DNA of 41,042 bases from Actinomycetes bacterium (GTDB lineage Bacteria; Actinomycetota; Acidimicrobiia; Acidimicrobiales; RAAP-2): the NCBI GenBank assembly GCA_021785695.1, contig JAJYEQ010000015.1, positions 1 through 41,042 on the forward strand, written 5' to 3'. A model generated the notes under the pieces. It was not told the origin of the DNA and made no database searches. It worked only from the letters and a program-made list of their open reading frames with translations. Shown piece by piece: positions 1 to 7,114 of the stretch (position 1 is its first letter; each line of letters begins with the position of its first letter). The translations under genes and the position numbers were made by a program.

Positions 1-55
1 AAGCGTTGCCGGTGCCCTCTCGCTCACGCCACTGCCAGCGTCAGCCTCTCGCGGC

Positions 56-123
56 TGTACAACTACGTCGGAATCGCTGTACAGGTCCGATCGGAACGGG
101 TGTACAACAACCGTCGGAATACG
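56..123. repeat. Three tandem imperfect 22-23 bp repeats (putative operator array)
   Basis: Three head-to-tail copies start at 56, 78 and 101. Each begins with the palindrome TGTACA and ends in TCGGAA plus 3-4 bases. Copies 1 and 3 are closest (TGTACAAC then CGTCGGAAT); copy 2 is more diverged. The 22-23 bp period is about two helical turns, which suits side-by-side protein binding just before the large gene. There are no spacers, so it is not a CRISPR array. A role as operator is inference. Confidence 0.6.
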
Positions 124-180
124 CACCGGGGGCGGACGCAGAAGTCTCCGCGTCCTCCTCGGGCCGTAGCCGCGAGCGCC

Positions 181-3100
181 ATGGGCATGCATGACTGGAC
201 AGGCGTGAGCCGCTTGGTGCGGCCACTCGACCGCCAGGGATTGTGTGCGCTCCTTGCTGCAGCTGCCGACTCCCCCGGTGGCGGGCACCGCTTGCCCTCG
301 CTCGTCGTGCTGTGGGCTATGGGGGTACGTGTCGCATCTGGGTCGGGAACGATTGATGGTCGCGGGCTGCGGTCGCTTCTCGCTGGAGCGAGACGAGCGG
401 TACCGATCCTTCGTCGCGTCGAGGACTGCTGGCCGGCGGATCCGCGGCTGGTTGTTGGTTGGCCGTGCGAGGGCCGCATGTTGCGGATCCACCCTGGCGA
501 GTTCAGCGACCCACTGATGTTGCTTCGCACCGCGACAGTGACGGCTCGAGCAATCGACGATGCCGTGCTGGCGATCCACGGCTTCTCGCTCTCGGATCTC
601 ATCGAGGTTGCTCTCTCCTACGGAGACTGGCGCCTGTCCACCGTTGCGGGATGCTGGCCAACTCCCGACTTGGTCCCCGAGAAACCCGATCAGAGCGACG
701 AACTTCTCGCTTCGCTGCGAAAGCGCACTTCCTCCACGCCGGTCGCCGTCACCGACGATGAGATCGGCGCGGCGTTGTCGCTCCAGCACCCCGACCCTGC
801 TGCCTGGATGGCTTCGTGCAGCAATCCGGATCGGGCTACCGCTGCATGGGAGTGGGCGACCGTTGACGCCGATCAGCTGAGCCTCGCACTCGGACCACGA
901 ACGGCCACGCTCGGATACGCGCTCGCGCTGCGCAACGGCGACAGCAAGTTCCCGGTCCCGACGTCGATGGTGCTGAGCGGGCTGGCTGCGGCTGCCGACA
1001 TTCTTGCGGCCGAGGTATCAAACGACGAGGCGGCACGTGATCGCCTGCAGATGGCCGTCACGGGACAGGCACTGAGCATGCTCACGATGTCATCCCCGCC
1101 GTCGCGCCGGCCGGTCGTAACGCCCGAGAAGAAGGACTCCGCGCCGGAATTTGCCGGGTTTGTCTCGCTTCCATCCGCACGGCGGGCTCTCGTCGTCAAG
1201 GTGGTCACTGCTCTCGATTGGGATCCGCTGGAGCACGATCTCGCCGCGGCCGACGCGGAACTGCTCACGCTCGACGTCGAGGGAGTGCGAAGCCTCGGCG
1301 TCCCGCTTGACGCGACCGGGTCGGTGCTACCGCTCGTCGTCTATGGCGGTCCGTGCCTCGAGCCGATCGGTGAGCGTGGGCCGGTCGCGCACCTCCACGT
1401 CGAGGACCTCGTCACAATGGTGCGGGACCTCGACCAGGACAAGCTCGACCACGACGTGCTCCTGCAGTTCTTGGAGGAACTGATCCACCTGCCGGGCATC
1501 GAGCACTTCCTTCCCTTCGACGCCGAAGACGTGTGGCGGCACTGGCGGCACTTCGGCGTCCTCAACCCAACCGGCGAGACCGACGTTGCCCTGGCCGTCG
1601 ACCCGCGACCGGACGACACGGCATGGACTCGCGCCGCAGCCTGGGCGCCCATCGAATCGGCCCTCTGCGCGGCGCGTCTCCCACCGTCGTGGTTCTGGGC
1701 CTCGGCACGACTCGATGACCACGGGTACGCCATGCTCTTCGGAAAAGACAAATCCGTGGTCTTCGTCCGCACCGATCCGGCGGTCGTGGTCCGCACCAGC
1801 CTCGACAACGCCCTCCCAAACCTGCGGATCGATGCCACCTTCGGGTACGGGGTGGCAGACGGCGTTTTCTTGACCCTCGTCAACCGACCCGAGACGGCGC
1901 AGCTCCTCACCGAGCCGTTCGACCGCCCCGTCCTGGTCAACATCGACTTCGCGGCGGAGCGACAGCCAGACGTCGGTGACGAGCAGGTCGCAGTCGGCTG
2001 GCGCACGGCCCGAGAGCCGCTTCTGATCATCGACCTGCTGCTCGGTCCCGACTGGTTCGAGGTCCTCGCCGACAGTTCCTCCGAAGCCCACCAACTGGTC
2101 GGGGAGGTCCTGGTTCGTGGACTCACGGATCTCACTGGGGACCAGAGCGTTGAGCAGTGCGACAGGGTGCGCCGCGTCTTTCTCGAAGCGTGGTGTTCGG
2201 CGCCCCCCATCGCCATGCTGCACTTCCAACAGACGACCAGGGACTACCGGCCCGAACGGGCCTTCGTGCTCCCCCGTAGCTTCGCCTCCCGCGCCCGAGC
2301 TGAGCGCGCAGTGGCCCAAGCCGTCACCCGCGCAGGCATCGGCTCCTGCGCGCTAGTCGACGGAGAAGCCCGGCGCTTCATTCGGGATCGGCTGGTCCCG
2401 CTCATCGAGGAAACGTTAAGCTCAACGCTCAGTTCTTGGTCGCCAGAAGCCCTTCTTCTCGTCGCCGAGCAGGTCAATGACGCCTACGGCGAACGCGCAC
2501 GAGCAGCTGCGGAGATCGAGCGAGCGCTAGCCGCTCCTTGGGCGGCCAGCTGGCAGGAGCTCTCCCGTGCAGCCCCAGAAGAGTCGGGGATGACCCGACC
2601 GCTCGACCTTCTCCTCGAGCGCTTGCTAATCACTCCCTTAGCAGGCCCGGTGGTGCCAGACCGCTTCGACATCGCCGAGGCCACCGACCTCGTCGCATAC
2701 GCACTTGAGACCGATCTGGCGCGCGACAACACGCGACGTCAACTCCATGGACTCGCCGTGATGATCGCCCCCGACGGCAGAGTTGGCGTCCGCCCCGGAC
2801 TGGCGTCCAAGCTCCGAGTTGACGGTCACCTGACCGAGGACACTCCCGACCTTGATCTGCCCAGCTACCTGCGCGCCGACCGCGACGACCGGCTCCGAAT
2901 CCATCAAGACCAGGAGACCGAGCCCCCTCTTCGCCCGGCGCGCATCGATGGTCGGGCATCCCGCCAACCCACCGCCTTCCAACCGCTCGCCAGCGTCACC
3001 GAAGTCCCACCCAGCCTCCTTGCTGCTGATACGTTGCTCCGCCGCGAGTGCGGGACCGGCATCGATGGACTCAACGCCGTACTCGGCACTGCCGTCTCCT

Positions 3101-3948
3101 GGCACCGCGACGACGACCATGTGGTCCTCGTCGAGCGCAGCGACCTCCAGCGCGAGGTGATCGCGTGGTCGCACCTCTCGACCGAGGAGATCGACACCGC
3201 GATAGACCGCTTGACGCTCGATCCTGAGCAGCTCGCATCAGAGGGAATCAGCTACGCCGCCCAAGAGCGACGACATCACCGCTTAGCGATCAGCCCGATC
3301 CCCGTAGTTGGAGGCCGCCTGCTCGTGATGCCCTGGCGGATCTTCGCCGCACAGAACACCTATGCCAACTACCTAGACGATGGGCGACTGCCCTGGCATC
3401 CTGAGGATCTCCCGAAGACGGTCATCGACGCCTTAGGTCACTATCGACAGATTGGCAACCGCGCCCTCGAACGCGCCGCGCTCGAACAGGTAAACGCGCT
3501 CGGGCTTCCCGCTTCCATCAACGTCACTCCTGCAATCGCTAAAGCAACTGGCCTTACGATCGCTGGTGAAATCGATGTTCTCGTTGCCGATCCAGCGCAC
3601 GAGCGTATCTGGGTCTGCGAGGTAAAGGACATCTACACGGCCGTCTCGCCCCAGACTATCCAACACCGAATCGATAAGTACACCAACTCACGTCGCGGCT
3701 TCATCCGGCGCCTGCTCATGAGACAGCGGGAGGTAGCCGGCAACACTTCTGGGGCCGTGGCGCTCCTTGGCCTGCAAACCGCAGGTGGGCAGTGGCGGGT
3801 CCTTCCGCTCATGATCACGAGACGCGTCGAGCCCGCCGCTTTCGTCGCGGGAATCGGCGTTCCGTTTGTCGTTATTGCAGATCTCGCGGCCACCCTCTCT
3901 GCCGCTGGCGAGCCGAGCAGCGGCCATGTAGCGATCGGCTCGACATGA
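181..3948 (+). CDS. Large protein of unknown family with C-terminal PD-(D/E)XK nuclease-like motif
   Basis: I do not recognise the family as a whole. From ATG 181 the protein has 1255 residues. The frame is open back to GTG 100, but that start would translate through the third upstream repeat and gives an Arg/Pro-rich, unprotein-like leader, so I prefer 181 (187 is also possible; no clear ribosome site). I see no signal peptide or membrane segments. Near the C-terminus GEIDVLV followed by WVCEVKD gives the D...E-x-K pattern of the PD-(D/E)XK nuclease fold (D1132, E1147, K1149), with Glu-containing helix residues upstream. The rest has no motif I can name. The gene uses TTA leucine codons (2416, 2638, 3283, 3433), and its base composition is less GC-rich than the core genes, which suggests transfer. 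Its stop overlaps the ATG of the next, broken gene. Nuclease activity is inferred from motif only. Confidence 0.75.
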   Translation: MGMHDWTGVSRLVRPLDRQGLCALLAAAADSPGGGHRLPSLVVLWAMGVRVASGSGTIDGRGLRSLLAGARRAVPILRRVEDCWPADPRLVVGWPCEGRMLRIHPGEFSDPLMLLRTATVTARAIDDAVLAIHGFSLSDLIEVALSYGDWRLSTVAGCWPTPDLVPEKPDQSDELLASLRKRTSSTPVAVTDDEIGAALSLQHPDPAAWMASCSNPDRATAAWEWATVDADQLSLALGPRTATLGYALALRNGDSKFPVPTSMVLSGLAAAADILAAEVSNDEAARDRLQMAVTGQALSMLTMSSPPSRRPVVTPEKKDSAPEFAGFVSLPSARRALVVKVVTALDWDPLEHDLAAADAELLTLDVEGVRSLGVPLDATGSVLPLVVYGGPCLEPIGERGPVAHLHVEDLVTMVRDLDQDKLDHDVLLQFLEELIHLPGIEHFLPFDAEDVWRHWRHFGVLNPTGETDVALAVDPRPDDTAWTRAAAWAPIESALCAARLPPSWFWASARLDDHGYAMLFGKDKSVVFVRTDPAVVVRTSLDNALPNLRIDATFGYGVADGVFLTLVNRPETAQLLTEPFDRPVLVNIDFAAERQPDVGDEQVAVGWRTAREPLLIIDLLLGPDWFEVLADSSSEAHQLVGEVLVRGLTDLTGDQSVEQCDRVRRVFLEAWCSAPPIAMLHFQQTTRDYRPERAFVLPRSFASRARAERAVAQAVTRAGIGSCALVDGEARRFIRDRLVPLIEETLSSTLSSWSPEALLLVAEQVNDAYGERARAAAEIERALAAPWAASWQELSRAAPEESGMTRPLDLLLERLLITPLAGPVVPDRFDIAEATDLVAYALETDLARDNTRRQLHGLAVMIAPDGRVGVRPGLASKLRVDGHLTEDTPDLDLPSYLRADRDDRLRIHQDQETEPPLRPARIDGRASRQPTAFQPLASVTEVPPSLLAADTLLRRECGTGIDGLNAVLGTAVSWHRDDDHVVLVERSDLQREVIAWSHLSTEEIDTAIDRLTLDPEQLASEGISYAAQERRHHRLAISPIPVVGGRLLVMPWRIFAAQNTYANYLDDGRLPWHPEDLPKTVIDALGHYRQIGNRALERAALEQVNALGLPASINVTPAIAKATGLTIAGEIDVLVADPAHERIWVCEVKDIYTAVSPQTIQHRIDKYTNSRRGFIRRLLMRQREVAGNTSGAVALLGLQTAGGQWRVLPLMITRRVEPAAFVAGIGVPFVVIADLAATLSAAGEPSSGHVAIGST

Positions 3949-4275
3949 CGCCGGTCGATCCCCTCCGGTGCCAGCAGATCGCCACGCTGCTGTGACGGCC
4001 GCGGTCGGTCATCGTCGACTACACGGAAGGGGATCCCCACTGGTCCGGCATGGCCGGTGGCCAGCTCTTCGTCGAACAGGGCGCGGCGATGGAGAGAGGC
4101 GGCCAAGAGCTGGCCTCCGCCATGGAGCATGGCGATCGCGGTATCCCAGCTCTACGTGTTCGCCATGGCCCAGCATCTTGAGGCCTTGGCAGTGCTCTCC
4201 GAAGCCGACCGACCGCCGCCGTATTCGATCAGCGTGTTGACCCGTGCCGTGGTGGAACTCGGTGCTCGCGTCTAG
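3945..4275 (+). pseudogene. Broken second gene of the island operon, cut by IS481
   Basis: An ATG at 3945 overlaps the TGA of the large gene (ATGA), the usual sign of translational coupling. The frame runs 16 codons to a TGA at 3993. Beyond it the same frame continues with protein-like sequence (VDYTEGDPHWSGMAGGQLF and so on) to about 4130. Reading then has to move to another frame (SQLYVFAMAQHLEALAVL, then SVLTRAVVELGARV), which ends at the TAG lying inside the IS481 target site. So there is one in-frame stop, one frameshift and a 3' truncation. The second part reminds me of actinobacterial hypothetical proteins with an amphipathic or membrane-like helix, but I cannot name a family. The gene is almost certainly non-functional. 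Confidence 0.6.
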
Positions 4276-4276
4276 A

Positions 4277-4299
4277 CCTTCCTGTCCCAAGGTCGAGGT
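4277..4299 (+). repeat. IS481 left terminal inverted repeat
   Basis: Begins CCTTCCTGTCCCAAGG. It matches the reverse complement of 5380-5402 at 22 of 23 positions; the single difference is C/T at base 18. Confidence 0.9.
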
Positions 4300-4324
4300 G
4301 ACAGTGGTGCTCTGTGGAACTGTC

Positions 4325-5305
4325 TCACGCGGCCTTCCTTCGGGGGTCCATCATGTCACCGGGGATCCGGCCGCGCATGTAGTCGCCGTGGTTGCGGCGG
4401 CGGAAGTTGTAGGTCGAGAGCCAGGCGTCGGCCTCGGCCTGGAGTTGCTTGATCGAGTGGAAGCTGCGCCGATGGAAGGCCGGTCGCCAGCACTCGTTGA
4501 GGATCGTCTGGTGGAAGCGCTCGACGACGGCGTTGTGATTGGGCGAACGCGGCGGGATGCGCACGTGATCGATCCCCTGGGCGACCAGGGCGCCGCGCAA
4601 CTCATTCGAGATCCACTCGGGACCGTTGTCGGAGAGCACGGCGCGCACGCTCGCCCCGTGGCGGCGCCAGTGGCGCTGAACCCGCTGGAGGAACGCGACG
4701 GCCCTGTGGGCGTTGGGAACCCCGGCGATGATCCAGACGAACGCGTAGCGACTGAAGACGTCGATTGCGGTCAGCTGGTAGACCTTGCCGACGCCCTTCC
4801 GGTTCCCGATGTAGAAGCCGTCGACCCCCACGAGGTGTCCCGGAGCCGGGCTGAACAGGCAGAAGCCGAAGGGACTCTCCTCGCGGGCGGCCTCGGTGAG
4901 AAGACCGCTCGTCGCCGCAGCGATCGCCGCCGCCTTCGCCAGGCGCCTCGCTCGCGTGCCCAGGCCGTGGGCGACGAGGTGGCGCTGGACGCTGGACTTG
5001 GAGAGCACGAAGCCCCGCTCGCCGAGGGCGTCGGCGAATTGGCGAGCGCCCAGTGTCGGACGGCTCACGGCCAGGGTGAGCAGCTCTTCAACCACGTGAG
5101 TCGGCGTCGCCGCAGGCACCTGTGGGCGACGGCGATCTTTGGGCATCAGCGCCTCGAGGCCGTAGTGATCGGCGCGTCGCTTCCACTCGTAGTAGCGGGT
5201 GCGGCTGACGCCGAAACGTCGGCAGGCCTCGGCCACGTTGCCGGAGCGCTCGGCCTCGGCGAGCAACGCCACGCGGCGCTGGTAGATAACGTCATTGGGG
5301 GTCAT
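4325..5305 (-). CDS. IS481-family DDE transposase
   Basis: 326 residues, intact. The start is set at ATG 5305 because AAGGAG lies about 13 nt upstream; the frame is open further 5' but that part reads through the IS end. The N-terminus is a helix-turn-helix (ACRRFGVSRTRYYEWKRRA, about residues 21-40), followed by a second HTH-like region. The integrase core shows the DDE triad: D in HLVGVDGFY, D in VLSDNGPEW and E in NAVVERFHQT, with the spacing usual for the family. The protein would cut and join the 23-bp inverted repeats at the ends of its element. With full length and intact catalytic residues it is probably still active. Confidence 0.92.
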   Translation of the reverse strand: MTPNDVIYQRRVALLAEAERSGNVAEACRRFGVSRTRYYEWKRRADHYGLEALMPKDRRRPQVPAATPTHVVEELLTLAVSRPTLGARQFADALGERGFVLSKSSVQRHLVAHGLGTRARRLAKAAAIAAATSGLLTEAAREESPFGFCLFSPAPGHLVGVDGFYIGNRKGVGKVYQLTAIDVFSRYAFVWIIAGVPNAHRAVAFLQRVQRHWRRHGASVRAVLSDNGPEWISNELRGALVAQGIDHVRIPPRSPNHNAVVERFHQTILNECWRPAFHRRSFHSIKQLQAEADAWLSTYNFRRRNHGDYMRGRIPGDMMDPRRKAA

Positions 5306-5379
5306 GGTGGTGGTCTCCTTAGTTTCTTGCTGGAAACCACAGAGTCCACCACCAGACCCTCTCTCAGGTCCAGTGTGCA

Positions 5380-5402
5380 ACCTCAACCTTGGGACAGGAA
5401 GG
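5380..5402 (-). repeat. IS481 right terminal inverted repeat
   Basis: Partner of 4277-4299, in inverted orientation, ending CCTTGGGACAGGAAGG on the + strand. The next bases, GCTAGA, form the right target-site copy. Confidence 0.9.
5380..5402. other. IS481/IS21 junction
   Basis: The right end of the IS481 element abuts the interior of the istA remnant at the CTAG target (5404-5407). The TAG of this target supplies the stop codon that now ends the istA fragment on the minus strand. Confidence 0.7.
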
Positions 5403-5403
5403 G

Positions 5404-6041
5404 CTAGACGATTGCGCCGTTGTGCTTGGCGACGGGCCCGAAGGAGGGCTGCCCGTCACGCGTGCCCGGCACGATCACCGCGCTTAGCCGGTCGACGTGC
5501 CAGTCGCGCGTCGTGCCCCCGAGCTGGCGCATCACGGCGTCCATGGCGCTAGTCAGGTTGGCCTGGTCCATGGACTCACAGATCACGCCACGCACCCGAC
5601 TCGAGTGCGCGAGCGTGCCGAGCAGCACGTAGAGGGTGGCGCCCCGGGCGTGCGCCGCCGCTCGAACCAGTCCCACTGGATCTCCTCACCGGCCGGGTGG
5701 GCGATCTCGACGGTGTCGCGTCCCGTGACGCCGGCGCAGGCCTCGCCGTGCGGGCGCAGATTGGCCAGACGCACCTGAGGGGTGAAGCTCGGGTAGCTGC
5801 GGGCGTAGCCGAGGCGTTCCACCTCGTCGAACAGGGCGCTCGCCCAGACGTGCGGGGCGTCGAGCAGTCGCTGGGTCAGGTAGGAGACGAAGGGTTCCAA
5901 CGGGTCGGGTACCGAGCGAACCCGGACGCCGGGAGTTCGTTCTCCGTTGAGGTAAGCCCTGATCGTCTTGCGATCGCCGCCTAGGTGGTTGGCGATGGCC
6001 CTGATCGACCATCCCCGTTCTTTCAGCGCGTGTACGTTCAC
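5404..6041 (-). pseudogene. istA: IS21-family transposase IstA, frameshifted and 3'-truncated
   Basis: GTG 6041 is preceded by AAGGAG at a suitable distance. The N-terminus is an HTH (GWSIRAIANHLGGDRKTIRAY), followed by family-like sequence to EEIQWDWFERR. The frame then goes wrong near 5650-5665. The expected continuation (ATLYVLLGTL, then CESMDQANL, DAVMRQLGG and VPGTRDGQPSF) is found in another minus-strand frame down to 5404. The QWDW and TLYVLLG parts are the start of the IstA integrase core. The third catalytic residue and the C-terminus are lost. The single-base frameshift plus truncation make it inactive. Confidence 0.85.
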
Positions 6042-6160
6042 GCCATCTCCTTTTGGCGATGGAGGAGGGTCCCTTCAGTTGGTTGGCTTGCACCACCAAT
6101 CTTGAAGGGGCCCATCTCATTTCTGATGGACCTAGTGGCCCACCGCTGATCTCCGGGGGT

Positions 6161-6203
6161 GGGGAATTTCGATGATCGACTCCGGGGAGTTTCCATGATT
6201 CTC
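6161..6203. repeat. IS21-type terminal direct repeats
   Basis: Two copies of a ~20 bp unit (GGGGAATTTCGATGATCGAC and GGGGAGTTTCCATGATTCTC) start 23 bp apart. Multiple short terminal repeats of this kind are typical transposase-binding sites at IS21 ends. Confidence 0.6.
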
Positions 6204-6213
6204 GTCACCGGGG

Positions 6214-6621
6214 GTGCTGGTCAGCCAGATCGAAGCTGGCGGGGTCGGGCTGAACCTCCAGGCGGCATCGGTGGTGATCCTGACCGAGCCGCAATGGAAG
6301 TCGACCACCGAGGATCAGGCCGTCGCCCGGTGCCACCGGATGGGCCAGGCCCGACCCGTCGAGGTCCATCGCCTCCTCGTCCCCGACAGCGTCGATGAGC
6401 GCATGCTCGAAGCGCTCGGCCGCAAAGCAACTCTCTTCGATGAGTACGTCCGCAAGAGCGGGCTCACCCGGGCCAGCGCTGTCGCCGTCGATGTCTCCGA
6501 CCTTCCCACCGTCGACAGCGTCGCCAGCCAGACGGAGGCAGAACGACGCATCATCGAGGTGGAGCAAAAACGTCTCGGTCTCGATGACCAGCCAGGACCC
6601 ACCCTCGCCGTCGTCACGTGA
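6214..6621 (+). pseudogene. SNF2-family helicase, C-terminal remnant
   Basis: Only the last 135 codons remain. They contain helicase motif V (SQIEAGGVGLNL) and motif VI (EDQAVARCHRMGQARPVEV) of a superfamily 2 SNF2/Rad54-like ATPase, followed by a tail (LFDEYVRKSGL, then TEAERRIIEVEQKRLGL) typical of bacterial SNF2 proteins. Walker A and B and the whole first RecA lobe are missing, since the IS21 end lies just upstream of motif V. The GTG at 6214 is fortuitous. It lies on the same strand as the large gene and gene 2, so it was probably part of the same operon before the deletion. A fragment without ATP-binding motifs cannot be a working helicase. Confidence 0.85.
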
Positions 6622-7025
6622 GCTGAGGCGGCGGGTCCCAACCCAAAGACGCGTCTTGGTCGTCACCGACGCGGACCGCAGCCGGCTGGAAGGCGCACTC
6701 GGCTCGTTTTGGCCGCTCCCACATCGGCGCCAACCGCCACTCCACTGCGTGACGCCGTCAGGGTGGTCGTGATCAGGGCAGCCGCTATGGCTGCGGTAGG
6801 GCAGCCGAGGGCAGTAAGGGGCTCCCGCCCGAGCAACGAGCAAGCGCCCAGCGTGTCAGCGGGGTGGCGGACACCGCCGTTCACAACGCTACCTAGGACA
6901 GTCTTGAGCAGGTGCCCTCAAATTCAGCCCTCAATGGCGCCCGACGAAGATCGAGCCCGCGGCGAAACCGCACGCCAGCGGGTTGCCCCTACGCAGAGGG
7001 GCGCGCGCCAGGGCTAGGAAGCGGG
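6622..7025. other. Non-coding stretch between helicase remnant and tRNA-Ala
   Basis: No ORF here has protein-like composition, and I recognise no family. It contains only the small hairpin at 6985-7002. It may include the island's integration end, since it abuts the 3' end of a tRNA gene, but I see no copy of the tRNA 3' sequence in it. Confidence 0.5.
6985..7002 (-). terminator. Hairpin downstream of tRNA-Ala (weak terminator candidate)
   Basis: GCCCCT and AGGGGC form a 6-bp stem with a 6-nt loop, about 24 nt past the tRNA 3' end. There is no T-run, so intrinsic termination is only possible, not shown. Confidence 0.3.
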
Positions 7026-7098
7026 TGGAGGTGATGGGATTCGAACCCACTGCCTCTACATTGCGAACGTAGCGCTCTACCAATTGAGCTACACCCCC
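7026..7098 (-). tRNA. tRNA-Ala (anticodon CGC)
   Basis: 73 nt that fold as a full cloverleaf. The acceptor stem GGGGGTG/CACCTCC contains G3:U70, the alanine identity pair. The anticodon loop TTCGCAA gives anticodon CGC (reads GCG), and the T-arm has TTCGAAT. The discriminator is A. CCA is not encoded (A is followed by CCC). The 3' end faces the accessory island, the usual integration side for mobile elements. Confidence 0.95.
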
Positions 7099-7108
7099 GC
7101 GAAGGACC

Positions 7109-7114
7109 AGTTTA
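7109..7114 (-). promoter_or_regulatory. -10 box for tRNA-Ala
   Basis: TAAACT lies 10 nt before the tRNA 5' end. It overlaps the TAA stop codon of the upstream membrane-protein gene, so the tRNA promoter is embedded in the end of that gene. Confidence 0.45.

Larger units (their letters stand above)
4277..5402. mobile_element. IS481-family insertion sequence, complete, with imperfect target duplication
   Basis: The element spans 1126 bp between 23-bp terminal inverted repeats that differ at one base. It is flanked by TCTAGA (4271-4276) and GCTAGA (5403-5408), matching the NCTAGN target preference I recall for IS481 of Bordetella. The first base of the two flanks differs. It carries one intact transposase on the minus strand. 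It separates the broken second island gene from an IS21 fragment. Confidence 0.9.
5403..6212. mobile_element. Truncated IS21-family element (left end and istA 5' part only)
   Basis: The outer end keeps two IS21-style short direct repeats (6161-6180 and 6184-6203), then a leader and the first ~210 codons of istA on the minus strand. The rest of istA, all of istB and the far end are missing; the fragment stops at the IS481 insertion. The outer boundary, about 6205-6213, lies inside a SNF2 helicase reading frame, so the element originally inserted into that gene. The exact end and target duplication cannot be fixed. Confidence 0.75.

Noticed and set aside
56..123. CRISPR-like repeats
   Set aside because: The copies are contiguous with no spacers and are imperfect, so they are not a CRISPR array.
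100..180. Extended N-terminus of the large gene from GTG 100
   Set aside because: It overlaps the third tandem repeat and reads as an Arg/Pro-rich, low-complexity leader; ATG 181 is more plausible.
4244..5407. 387-codon + strand ORF across the IS481 element
   Set aside because: It is antisense to an intact DDE transposase with clear motifs; composition is typical of GC-rich shadow frames.
6622..7025. Small ORFs on both strands before tRNA-Ala
   Set aside because: None has a ribosome site with plausible protein composition or a recognisable motif.
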